From positions 1 to 13,815 of the forward strand of contig CAYVKM010000096.1 of assembly GCA_964452045.1 (NCBI GenBank): a DNA stretch of 13,815 nucleotides, in the 5' to 3' direction. The position numbers and the translations under genes were made by a program. The DNA is from CAYVKM01 sp964452045 (lineage in GTDB: Bacteria; Calditrichota; Calditrichia; RBG-13-44-9). Positions 7,706-13,815 of the stretch are shown one piece after another (positions within the stretch are counted from its first letter, which is position 1; the number at the start of each line of letters is the position of its first letter). The notes beneath the pieces are model-generated. The model saw nothing but the letters and a program-made list of their open reading frames with translations. It did no database searches and had not been told where the DNA came from.

Positions 7706-8521
7706 TTACTTTTCGCTCTTAAGCTGATTAAGATCCCAGCTTTCTTCCGCCTTATCCTCCAGATTAGCAACGTTCACCGCACCAAATTTCAAAGTATTAT
7801 ATTTACCACCCAATAAAGGAATGCTGTCGTAATCTTTTAGTGGAAAATAGAATTGCACAATTTTAAAAGGTGCGGATCTGCGATTTCTTGGAAAAGGTGA
7901 TGGAATGTTTTCCCGGGTTGTATCCGGTGAAAATTCAGTCATCCGCATTCGGGGCAGGATTTTTTGCTCTATTACTTTTTCGGGTTCAAGCTGCTGACCG
8001 GATTCGGTTTCCAGGAAAAAGGTCCAGCGATTCAAATTCAGATATTCGTCGGAGAAGGGTGTCATAACCCGTGCCCAGATGTAAAGATATTGTCCCTGAT
8101 CATGATCCTGATCATATCGATCCTGGTACGCCTTTTTTTCCGCTGGGGTCATGCCAATCAATTGAGCATACTGGTCTATCCCACTCTCAATCAGGCTGGA
8201 ATCCATCAGGGTTGCCCGGATAATAAGTTCAAACATTCCTCCCTCGCTGGGTCGGCCCATTCCCCTACCGGGCATGATAGGTAGAAAACCGAAAGAGCCT
8301 CCCTGTTGGGGCGAGATGGAAATAGTGCGCACATTCCACAGGCTGTCGAAATCGCTCTCAACCAGGGAAACACCGCCAAACCTGCCTGATCTTTCAAGTT
8401 TGGTGTAACCGGAGCGACCCGCACAACCCAGAATCAGCAGGAATGCCATTAAGATGACGATCGGAAAAATAAAAGTTATTTTATTTGTCTTCTTGTTGAG
8501 CTGAAAAATTTTATTTTGCAA
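7706..8521 (-). CDS. Lipoprotein of unknown function, TTG start
   Basis: I place the start at the TTG at 8521-8519: GGAGG lies six bases upstream, and the product then has a normal lipoprotein signal of 33 residues, with Lys10, Lys11 and Lys14, a hydrophobic core at 15-31 and lipobox Ile30-Leu-Gly-Cys33. The longer frame from 8587 would put 22 hydrophilic residues in front and overlap its neighbour by 77 bases. With TTG the overlap is 11 bases, suggesting translational coupling. The mature protein of about 239 residues has a Gly/Arg/Met patch (PGRGMGRPSEGGMF), a TPAEK segment followed by an Asp/Gln-rich stretch (DQDHDQGQ), and then predicted beta structure. I do not recognise a family. Shared features with the upstream lipoprotein (TP-x-EK, Gly/Arg patches) suggest relatedness or a joint complex in the envelope. 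Confidence 0.75.
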   Translation of the reverse strand: MQNKIFQLNKKTNKITFIFPIVILMAFLLILGCAGRSGYTKLERSGRFGGVSLVESDFDSLWNVRTISISPQQGGSFGFLPIMPGRGMGRPSEGGMFELIIRATLMDSSLIESGIDQYAQLIGMTPAEKKAYQDRYDQDHDQGQYLYIWARVMTPFSDEYLNLNRWTFFLETESGQQLEPEKVIEQKILPRMRMTEFSPDTTRENIPSPFPRNRRSAPFKIVQFYFPLKDYDSIPLLGGKYNTLKFGAVNVANLEDKAEESWDLNQLKSEK

Positions 8522-9275
8522 GGCTAACCTCCAGCCAAAATTCTTTGTTTTCACTTGAACTGCTCTGATAGGGTCCTCGCCTACCATAACCTCGTCTTCC
8601 CCCTTCCGGACCTCCCATTACCGGTCTTTGAAAGCTGCCGGTATAACGGTTGCCAGTAGAAATGCCGATTCCCACTGTTTTCTGATCTGCCGTGAGGCTC
8701 ATGGTTAAAAAATCCTCTTGCAGTTGCAGTGGTATCCTCATTTCCATGGTTGCCTGGCTGCGGGACTTTGAGTAAGCTGCCGCAAAACCGGATGGATTAT
8801 CAGCGGGAAAATCCTGGAATTTTTCATTAGCCTGATTAACTACTAAAATCCCTTTAGTCAGCTGATCAAGTTTATCACTGGCTCGATCCTTCTCTTCCGG
8901 GGTGAGACTTTGCCAGAATCCACCGAGATTTCGATCGAAGGTGGCAAATAATCCTGCCGGAAAATGGATTTCCACTTGTTTGCTTTTACCGCCCTTCAAA
9001 TCTGCCCAAACGGTAATGCCGGCACGCCGAAAGTCCAGCATATTTTCTGGATCTTTCGTCTCTACTGCCAAGTAGAGATTCATTCCATCATTGGCTACCC
9101 GGACCGTTACGCTGCTATCCGCCAGTAATACTGGGGATGTCTTTGGCCAGTCTGCCATATTCCCATCAATTGGAATAGGAGTAGTGACCAGTGTACTGGT
9201 GATTTTTGTGGTTCGGCAACCAAAGATAAGGAGAGGAATTAAAAAAAATAGGAAAAGTCGAAAGTTTAATTTCAT
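8511..9275 (-). CDS. Lipoprotein with CBM9/DOMON-like domain
   Basis: The 254-residue product starts with a lipoprotein signal (Lys2, Arg6, hydrophobic 7-18, lipobox Ile17-Phe-Gly-Cys20). Residues 34-75 carry the pattern PIDGNMADWP, then a strand, then VTVRVANDGMNLYLAVETKD; this is the opening of CBM9-like/DOMON beta-sandwich domains, which bind sugars in glycoside hydrolases and haem in some redox proteins. A LTPEEKDRASDKLDQ helix lies in the middle, and the C-terminal part has a Gly/Arg-rich stretch (GGPEGGRRGYGRRGPY) and a Ser run before the last strand. Only a weak AAGG ribosome site precedes the ATG. The gene overlaps the next lipoprotein gene by 11 bases, so the two are very likely one operon. 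The octaheme cytochrome downstream makes a haem- or redox-related role possible, but no haem ligand can be assigned. Ligand unknown. Confidence 0.78.
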   Translation of the reverse strand: MKLNFRLFLFFLIPLLIFGCRTTKITSTLVTTPIPIDGNMADWPKTSPVLLADSSVTVRVANDGMNLYLAVETKDPENMLDFRRAGITVWADLKGGKSKQVEIHFPAGLFATFDRNLGGFWQSLTPEEKDRASDKLDQLTKGILVVNQANEKFQDFPADNPSGFAAAYSKSRSQATMEMRIPLQLQEDFLTMSLTADQKTVGIGISTGNRYTGSFQRPVMGGPEGGRRGYGRRGPYQSSSSENKEFWLEVSLAK

Positions 9276-9397
9276 TATTATGGCCTTTTTTTCATTTCAA
9301 TTGTACAACCAGTCTTGGAAAATTGATTCATTTTTATCTGTTCCTGTTCTACTATGTTTTAAATGACCTGTAAACCATACTCAATTTAGACGTTATT

Positions 9398-9417
9398 CTG
9401 GAAAAAATCTTTTCCAG
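9398..9417. other. Perfect 8-bp hairpin in the gap upstream of the lipoprotein pair
   Basis: CTGGAAAA (9398-9405) and TTTTCCAG (9410-9417) form a perfect stem with a four-base loop in the 272-base gap between the phosphatase stop and the lipoprotein start, both on the minus strand. It has no immediate T-run on that strand, so it may end the phosphatase transcript or lie in the leader of the lipoprotein operon. Confidence 0.35.
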
Positions 9418-9547
9418 CTTTAAATAATTTTTAAGGTGAGGATAGAAAACCGGGATCGTTATAATGATGGTTTATTCTATGCTGAAAAATTATAATATTA
9501 GGGCAATATTCTTACAGGATATATTTTAGCTTCATATTTGTCCTGGT

Positions 9548-10462
9548 TTACCAGCCTTTTTTCAATACCACAATGGTTACGTCATCTTCCAGATGGGGAA
9601 TCTTTTCATAGAAACGGTTTTTAAGATGCTGAACGATATCTCTAGCGGAATGATATTTGACCTCGCGCAAACAATCTTCCAGGCATTCGGAGATAAAATT
9701 GAATTGGCCTTGTTTTTGCTCCTGGAATCCATCGGTAAAAAGCAGCATAATATCCCCCGCACCCATGATATTAAGCATGTTAATGGAATATTTTGGTTTA
9801 TATCCGTATGGACTTCTCTGTTTGCGCACATCAACATGTGATGCCGATGGTAGTGTACCAATGGGTGGATAAATAACCATTCGGTCCTCATTAATATTGA
9901 CTAACCGGTTGAACTCCACCGAAAAAACCACTGGCAATGGATGACCTGCGGAAATAAACCGGAATTCTCCTTCCTGATGGATTTCCCCATAAATCATGGT
10001 GATAAATTTATCTATGCTGGATGAATGATAAAAGCGCTCATTCAGGGCTTCAAATAGTTCGGTGGTAATTTGCCCATTCATGGAAAGTTCATAATCGACT
10101 CCCAGAAGAAAAGCCTGATGCAACATGGCTGTGGATAAGGCATCTGTGATGCTGTGACCGCTAGCGTCAGCCAGTAGAATTCCAGCCCGGCGTTGAGTCT
10201 CTTCCAGTTTTTTGGCAACATTTGTTCTGTTTTTAAGAAGAGCCTCCTGGATACGGGCATTCATGTCGAATCGTTTGTTATAATCGATATAAATGAGATG
10301 GTCGCCGCCAACCTCTCCACTGAACGGTATTGTTTCGCCATAAACGTCGATCCCTGGTAGTGAAGGAATCTCTCCCGGACTTGGGATAATATTCCGTGCG
10401 ATATTCTGAAAATTTAACAGTTCATCATTCGTATCCGGCGCAGTTACAGGCAACCTACTCAT
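9548..10462 (-). CDS. SpoIIE/RsbU-type PP2C serine/threonine phosphatase
   Basis: The 304-residue protein is a single SpoIIE-type PP2C domain with a short N-terminal lead of about 35 residues. Metal-binding and core motifs are visible in order: GEVGGDH at 49-55, LLADASGH at 96-103, SAGHPLP near 195, DGFQE around 250 and DDVTIVVLK near the C-terminus. A charged helical stretch of about 32 residues (roughly 64-94) separates the first two motifs. This is typical of a stand-alone subgroup I recognise, in which the second motif reads D-x-S-GH-x-ITDAL instead of the canonical DxSGHG. Enzymes of this type dephosphorylate anti-anti-sigma (STAS) proteins in partner-switching pathways. No sensor domain, STAS protein or kinase is fused or adjacent, so its partner must be elsewhere. 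AAGGA lies seven bases before the ATG. It is probably cytosolic. Confidence 0.9.
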   Translation of the reverse strand: MSRLPVTAPDTNDELLNFQNIARNIIPSPGEIPSLPGIDVYGETIPFSGEVGGDHLIYIDYNKRFDMNARIQEALLKNRTNVAKKLEETQRRAGILLADASGHSITDALSTAMLHQAFLLGVDYELSMNGQITTELFEALNERFYHSSSIDKFITMIYGEIHQEGEFRFISAGHPLPVVFSVEFNRLVNINEDRMVIYPPIGTLPSASHVDVRKQRSPYGYKPKYSINMLNIMGAGDIMLLFTDGFQEQKQGQFNFISECLEDCLREVKYHSARDIVQHLKNRFYEKIPHLEDDVTIVVLKKGW

Positions 10463-10788
10463 ATGATAATCCTTTTCTGATAGAAAAATTCAAACCCATA
10501 TTAAAACAAATCAATAAATTCCGAATGTTTTATTACGATTGAATTACAACAAAGTTTAGTTTATTGTTCAAATAGTTAAATTATTTATAAAAATTATTCT
10601 TGTAGGATTGTTTCTATAAATATACTATTTGATTAATTAGAAATCGGATTGATACATAATAAGATGTAAAGGATTCTCGACTTTTATTCAAAAACATAGT
10701 TACACCTGCCTTTTTTAAGACAGGTGGATTCTCAATGGTCTATGTTCACAGAAATAATAGGGATTCTAATATTATGAGATAGAATTTA
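10463..10788. other. AT-rich intergenic region
   Basis: The 326 bases between the phosphatase start and the CBS protein stop should hold the phosphatase promoter. It is strongly AT-rich. I see no coding frame or confident promoter. The structured part is the hairpin at 10690-10746, described separately. Confidence 0.5.
10690..10726 (-). terminator. Candidate terminator after the CBS gene
   Basis: CACCTG (10703-10708) pairs with CAGGTG (10721-10726), with an inner CTT/AAG pairing and a TTTT loop. On the minus strand it is followed by TAACTATGTTTTTG. It lies about 60 bases past the CBS stop. An outer inverted repeat, AACATAG (10693-10699) with CTATGTT (10740-10746), encloses it, so the whole could fold as one longer hairpin. 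Confidence 0.42.
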
Positions 10789-11226
10789 TTAGCGTCGCAG
10801 GGTAATGTAATTCTCCAGATGCTCGATAGCGATTTTCTTTTCCTCGATAACCGCCTTTACCACATCCCCGATTGAAACAACCCCGATCAGTTTATCCTGC
10901 TCATAGACCGGAAGATGACGGATGTGTTTTTCGATCATCAACGCCATGCAATCTTCTGCCGTTTTTTCCGGTGTAACATAAAGGACCTTAGGCGTCATAA
11001 TGTCCCTGACCGGCGTTTCCTTGGATGTCTTCCCCTTTAATGCAACCTTCCGGGCATAATCCCTTTCCGAGATTATACCTACCAGTTTGTCTCCATCCAG
11101 CACGACCAGAGCCCCGATATTTTTCTCTGCCATCAGTTGGAGCGCCTCGAATATTTTGGTATCCGGCGATACCGACCAGATCTGGTGACCCTTATTATTT
11201 AAAATCTCCCGGATTGTCTTGATCAT
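10789..11226 (-). CDS. Stand-alone tandem CBS-domain protein
   Basis: I choose the ATG at 11226-11224, preceded by GAAGG at four bases; a longer in-frame start at 11301 would add 25 residues without homology-like character. The 145-residue product is one CBS pair: CBS1 about 9-60 and CBS2 about 73-130. Both halves carry the S/T-x-x-D motif that contacts the ribose of bound adenosine nucleotides: Ser53-Glu-Arg-Asp56 and Ser118-Ile-Gly-Asp121. The GIISERDYARKV sequence is typical of small CBSX3-like proteins found across bacteria and in plant mitochondria. Such modules sense AMP, ATP, NAD or SAM and regulate partner proteins. No partner domain is fused here. The gene is monocistronic and divergent from the C1 peptidase gene. 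Confidence 0.9.
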   Translation of the reverse strand: MIKTIREILNNKGHQIWSVSPDTKIFEALQLMAEKNIGALVVLDGDKLVGIISERDYARKVALKGKTSKETPVRDIMTPKVLYVTPEKTAEDCMALMIEKHIRHLPVYEQDKLIGVVSIGDVVKAVIEEKKIAIEHLENYITLRR

Positions 11227-11543
11227 AAAACCTTCTTTAAATTTTATTATAATATTCCGAAATTGGTATGCCAATGTATCATACCGCGATGACCAAACCA
11301 ATTTTTCTCTTTACATGATAGGAAAATTTTAGTCCGGATTCCACTAAATTCAGCTGAAATTTAAAAAATTTTCTGGAGGAGTGTAGCATCTTTCTCGAGC
11401 GACCGAGGTAATTTTTTTACTTTTTGCATGGATTAGAATTATTCCCTTAAATTCTCTGGATGATAAATAAATGATAGTCTTTTCAGCACACTTTAGGAGT
11501 ACACAACTAATCAATAATCTGTAAAAACAGTCACGGAGGAAAA
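11227..11543. other. Divergent intergenic region with palindromes and a short hairpin-T7 element
   Basis: These 317 bases separate the divergent CBS (-) and C1 peptidase (+) genes and should contain both promoters, which I could not place. Overlapping palindromes sit close to the CBS start: TTGGTATGCCAA (11263-11274) and GGTATG/CATACC (11265-11270/11280-11285). Nearer the peptidase gene, CTCG/CGAG (11394-11397/11404-11407) is followed by seven T residues (11412-11418). No coding frame of note was seen. Confidence 0.5.
11265..11285. promoter_or_regulatory. Candidate operator-like palindrome upstream of the CBS gene
   Basis: GGTATG (11265-11270) is inverted as CATACC (11280-11285), nine bases apart, and overlaps a second palindrome, TTGGTATGCCAA (11263-11274). 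It lies about 40-60 bases upstream of the CBS start codon, where a regulator could bind. No regulator gene is near, and chance occurrence is possible. Confidence 0.3.
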
Positions 11544-12938
11544 ATGAAGTTGTATAAAATAACTGCCGGCTTGTTTGTTATGGTTTTCTGTTCCGCGGTT
11601 TTATCCGCTGCCCCGTCACGAGAGTTAAATAAAACAGCACTGGAAGAAATTAAAAGTTCCCTTCAGATGGATGGAACGACCAGAGCGTTGATCAATGCAG
11701 TAACGAATAACGATATCAAAAGTCTGGTTCTGAACCGTGAGCTGGTGAATAAAAACAATGAAGTATTCAACGTATCGACCGATGTGGAAGGAATTACCAA
11801 TCAGAAAAGTACCGGGCGCTGCTGGATGTTTGCCGGACTTAACATTATGCGTCCGACTGCCAGGAACAAGTTTAACCTGAAGTCCTTCGAATTTTCCCAA
11901 TCCTATTTGTTTTTCTGGGATAAACTGGAAAAGTCCAATATGTTTTTAGAAGCCATTATCGAGACCCGCGACCGACCGGTGGATGACCGGGAACTCCAGG
12001 TACTGCTAAAAGACCCGGCTGCAGACGGCGGTTGGTGGAATTATGTGGTTAATTTAATCGAAAAATATGGTGTGGTTCCCAAAGAGGTTATGCCGGAGAC
12101 TGAAAACAGCAGCAAGTCAAAGATGATGAATAAAGCCCTGGAAACAATGGTAAGGCAGTATGCGGTTGAGTTGCGGGGGATGGCCAAAGCTGGAAAAAAG
12201 GAAACTGATTTACGCACTCGAAAAATGGAAATGTTAAAAAATGTTTATCGATTATTGGTGATGCATCTTGGTCTACCCCCGGATGAATTTTCCTGGCGGT
12301 ATGAAGATAAGGATAAGAATATAGTTGAGAAGAAGTGTACCCCACTCCAGTTTTATCAGGAAGCGGTTGGTTTTGACCTGAATCAGTATGTCACCATTTT
12401 GGATTACCCGGTTTATCCCTATTATCAACACTTCCAGATTGATTATTGCCGTAATATGCCGGATAAGGCGGATATGAATTTTATCAATATGGATATAGGG
12501 CAAATTAAGGCATACACCCTTAAATCCTTATTGGACAAGGAACCGGTTTGGTTTGCCGCGGATGCAAGCTGGCAAATGGAACGTGATAATGGTATCATGG
12601 AAGATGGGATCTATGATTATCAGTCTCTCTATGGTTTTGAGGAAAAGATGACCAAAGCGGAGCGAGTGCAGTATCAGGTGAGCATTCCCAACCATGCCAT
12701 GGTTTTTGTGGCTGCAGATACCGCAGATGGCCAGGCGACTAAATGGAAAGTGGAAAACTCCTGGGGCGACGATCTGGGTGATAAAGGTTACTGGACCATG
12801 TATAATAACTGGTTTGATAAATATGTCTTCACCGTGATTATTAATAAAAAGTATCTACCGGAGAAGGTACTGGCCATTTTGCAGACCAAGCCGAAAACAT
12901 TACCGGCCTGGGATCCTTTGCGAAACAGTATGCCATAA
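11544..12938 (+). CDS. Exported C1B cysteine peptidase (bleomycin hydrolase / aminopeptidase C type)
   Basis: The 464-residue enzyme is a papain-fold cysteine aminopeptidase of the bleomycin hydrolase/PepC group. The active site is complete: Gln87 (oxyanion hole) and Cys93 in TNQKSTGRCWMFA, His384 in PNHAMVF, and Asn405 in KVENSWG. Unlike the classic cytosolic enzymes, it has a Sec signal peptide (Lys2, Lys5, hydrophobic 6-20, cut near Ala22/Ala23), so it should act in the periplasm or outside; similar exported forms are common in Bacteroidota. GGAGG precedes the ATG by five bases. The C-terminus, LPAWDPLRNSMP, resembles the arm that reaches into the active site in Gal6 and human bleomycin hydrolase (usually AWDPMGALA), but with a different tip. 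The family forms a self-compartmentalised hexamer. The glycosyltransferase gene follows 83 bases downstream and could share its transcript. Confidence 0.93.
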   Translation: MKLYKITAGLFVMVFCSAVLSAAPSRELNKTALEEIKSSLQMDGTTRALINAVTNNDIKSLVLNRELVNKNNEVFNVSTDVEGITNQKSTGRCWMFAGLNIMRPTARNKFNLKSFEFSQSYLFFWDKLEKSNMFLEAIIETRDRPVDDRELQVLLKDPAADGGWWNYVVNLIEKYGVVPKEVMPETENSSKSKMMNKALETMVRQYAVELRGMAKAGKKETDLRTRKMEMLKNVYRLLVMHLGLPPDEFSWRYEDKDKNIVEKKCTPLQFYQEAVGFDLNQYVTILDYPVYPYYQHFQIDYCRNMPDKADMNFINMDIGQIKAYTLKSLLDKEPVWFAADASWQMERDNGIMEDGIYDYQSLYGFEEKMTKAERVQYQVSIPNHAMVFVAADTADGQATKWKVENSWGDDLGDKGYWTMYNNWFDKYVFTVIINKKYLPEKVLAILQTKPKTLPAWDPLRNSMP

Positions 12939-13021
12939 TACTACACCGGTTTTGTAACTATCAAGTTGCGCCGTCGTACTCTTTGATGTTTTTATCGGAC
13001 TTGTATAAAGAAACAACTTCT

Positions 13022-13815
13022 ATGATCAAAAGTTGGCATAGTATATTTTCCCGGCAAATTCTACTGAGTGATGTGGCTATTCTGGTTTATCTATCCAGTA
13101 TAAAGCTATTTATTCCCTTGCTGACAAATTCTGATTTTGGGTTCCATCGTGATGAATTTTTATACATGGCCATGGGTAATCATCTGGCCTGGGGTTATCT
13201 GGAGGTTCCTCCGTTCATTGCTTTCATTGCGAAGCTCGCTCACTGGTTGTTTGGCACCGGATTATATGCCGCCCGTTTTTTTCCGGCACTTAGCGGGGCG
13301 TTTACTGTATTTCTCACTGGTTTGATCGTCCGGGAGCTTGGCGGTAAACGGTTCGCCATAATTCTGGCGACAACATCATATCTCCTGGGCGTTGTCTATT
13401 TGCGAATAAATTTGTTTTTTATGCCGGTTACTTTTGATGTGTTCTTTTTTGTTCTGGCGGTTTATCTGCTTATCCGAATTATCAAAGAAGATAGTCCCCG
13501 GTTGTGGATTTTATTTGGCATTGTCACTGGCATTGGGCTGCTCAACAAATACACTATGCTGCTTTTTGGGTTTGGCGCTGTAGCCGGATTGTTACTGACA
13601 CCACTACGCAGATATTATAAAAACAAGTGGCTCTGGATTGCAGTCCTGATTGCTCTGCTGATTTGGTTTCCAAATTTGATCTGGCAGAATCAGAATGGCT
13701 GGCCATTCTTTGAGCATATGCAGGTGCTGGCGGAAACCCAACTATCCAACATGAACCCCATGATCTTCATCCTGGTGCAGATTCTCATGATCTTTTATGC
13801 TGCTCCGGTCTGGAT
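13022..13815 (+). CDS. Glycosyltransferase family 39 (PMT/ArnT-like) membrane protein, 3' end missing
   Basis: The first 264 codons are in the window; the gene runs off the right edge. After a short N-terminus come a first hydrophobic helix (about 15-34) and the loop DFGFHRDEFLYMAMGNHLAWGYLEVPPF, where Asp44-Glu45 occupy the place of the catalytic acidic pair in GT39/ArnT-type enzymes. Further helices include 63-80, 85-102, 110-128, 138-151 and 160-190, with GIGLLNKYTMLLFGFG at about 168-183 and IWFPNLIWQNQNGWPF further on; all are standard for bacterial proteins that transfer a sugar from a polyprenyl-phosphate donor on the outer face of the inner membrane. The acceptor is unknown. Neither the ATG at 13022 nor an in-frame ATG at 12986 has a good ribosome binding site; 13022 gives the more usual N-terminus. 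Confidence 0.85.
   Translation, partial: MIKSWHSIFSRQILLSDVAILVYLSSIKLFIPLLTNSDFGFHRDEFLYMAMGNHLAWGYLEVPPFIAFIAKLAHWLFGTGLYAARFFPALSGAFTVFLTGLIVRELGGKRFAIILATTSYLLGVVYLRINLFFMPVTFDVFFFVLAVYLLIRIIKEDSPRLWILFGIVTGIGLLNKYTMLLFGFGAVAGLLLTPLRRYYKNKWLWIAVLIALLIWFPNLIWQNQNGWPFFEHMQVLAETQLSNMNPMIFILVQILMIFYAAPVW

Noticed and set aside
8522..8587. N-terminal extension of the downstream lipoprotein to an ATG at 8587
   Set aside because: It would place 22 hydrophilic residues before the signal peptide and overlap the neighbour by 77 bases, while the TTG at 8521 has a near-ideal ribosome site.
13137..13325. A 62-residue plus-strand frame near the right end
   Set aside because: It is out of frame with the glycosyltransferase reading frame from 13022, whose motifs (RDE, LLNKYTM, WFPNLIW) continue on both sides.
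1..13815. CRISPR array, phage, toxin-antitoxin or transposon content
   Set aside because: No regularly spaced repeats, integrase/transposase motifs, terminal repeats with duplications, or small paired toxin-antitoxin frames were found.

Overview
The window looks like chromosomal DNA from a Gram-negative environmental bacterium with moderate to low GC. Evidence for an outer membrane comes from three probable lipoproteins, an exported multiheme cytochrome, an exported cysteine peptidase, and a secreted protein whose mature N-terminus carries an 'NSGFENW' motif typical of FCB-group bacteria (Bacteroidota, Ignavibacteriota, Calditrichota and relatives). The phylum is an inference from protein style only. 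No tRNA, rRNA, CRISPR array, transposase, phage gene or plasmid gene was seen.

Layout. 1-406 (-): 5' part of a secreted protein, running off the left edge. 407-904: long non-coding stretch with several short inverted repeats. 905-2017 (+): lipoprotein predicted to fold as a seven-bladed YVTN/YncE-like propeller. 2167-3210 (-): membrane fatty acid desaturase, divergent from 3401-4609 (+), an MFS transporter. 4689-5657 (-): EamA/DMT transporter, convergent with the MFS gene. 5922-7427 (-): octaheme c-type cytochrome resembling the tetrathionate reductase (OTR) family. 7706-8521 (-) and 8511-9275 (-): two overlapping lipoprotein genes, the upstream one with a CBM9/DOMON-like N-terminus. 9548-10462 (-): SpoIIE/PP2C-type phosphatase. 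10789-11226 (-): stand-alone tandem-CBS protein. 11544-12938 (+): exported bleomycin-hydrolase-type (C1B) peptidase. 13022-13815 (+): glycosyltransferase family 39 membrane protein, cut by the right edge.

How the genes fit together. Most are single-gene units of general membrane, envelope and signalling function. The most accessory-looking part is 5922-9275: an exported octaheme cytochrome and, upstream on the same strand, a translationally coupled lipoprotein pair. The 278-base gap and a perfect 9-bp hairpin suggest the pair and the cytochrome may be separate transcripts, so a joint redox role is a hypothesis. The two lipoproteins share a TP-x-EK segment and Gly/Arg-rich patches, so they may be diverged relatives or partners. 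The desaturase would act on membrane lipids, the phosphatase may feed a partner-switching pathway whose other members are not here, and the CBS protein may sense adenine nucleotides.

No complete unknown multi-gene system is evident. The best candidates for something undescribed are the lipoprotein pair near the OTR-like cytochrome, the propeller lipoprotein with histidines at one repeated blade position, and the exported C1B peptidase with a changed C-terminal arm.
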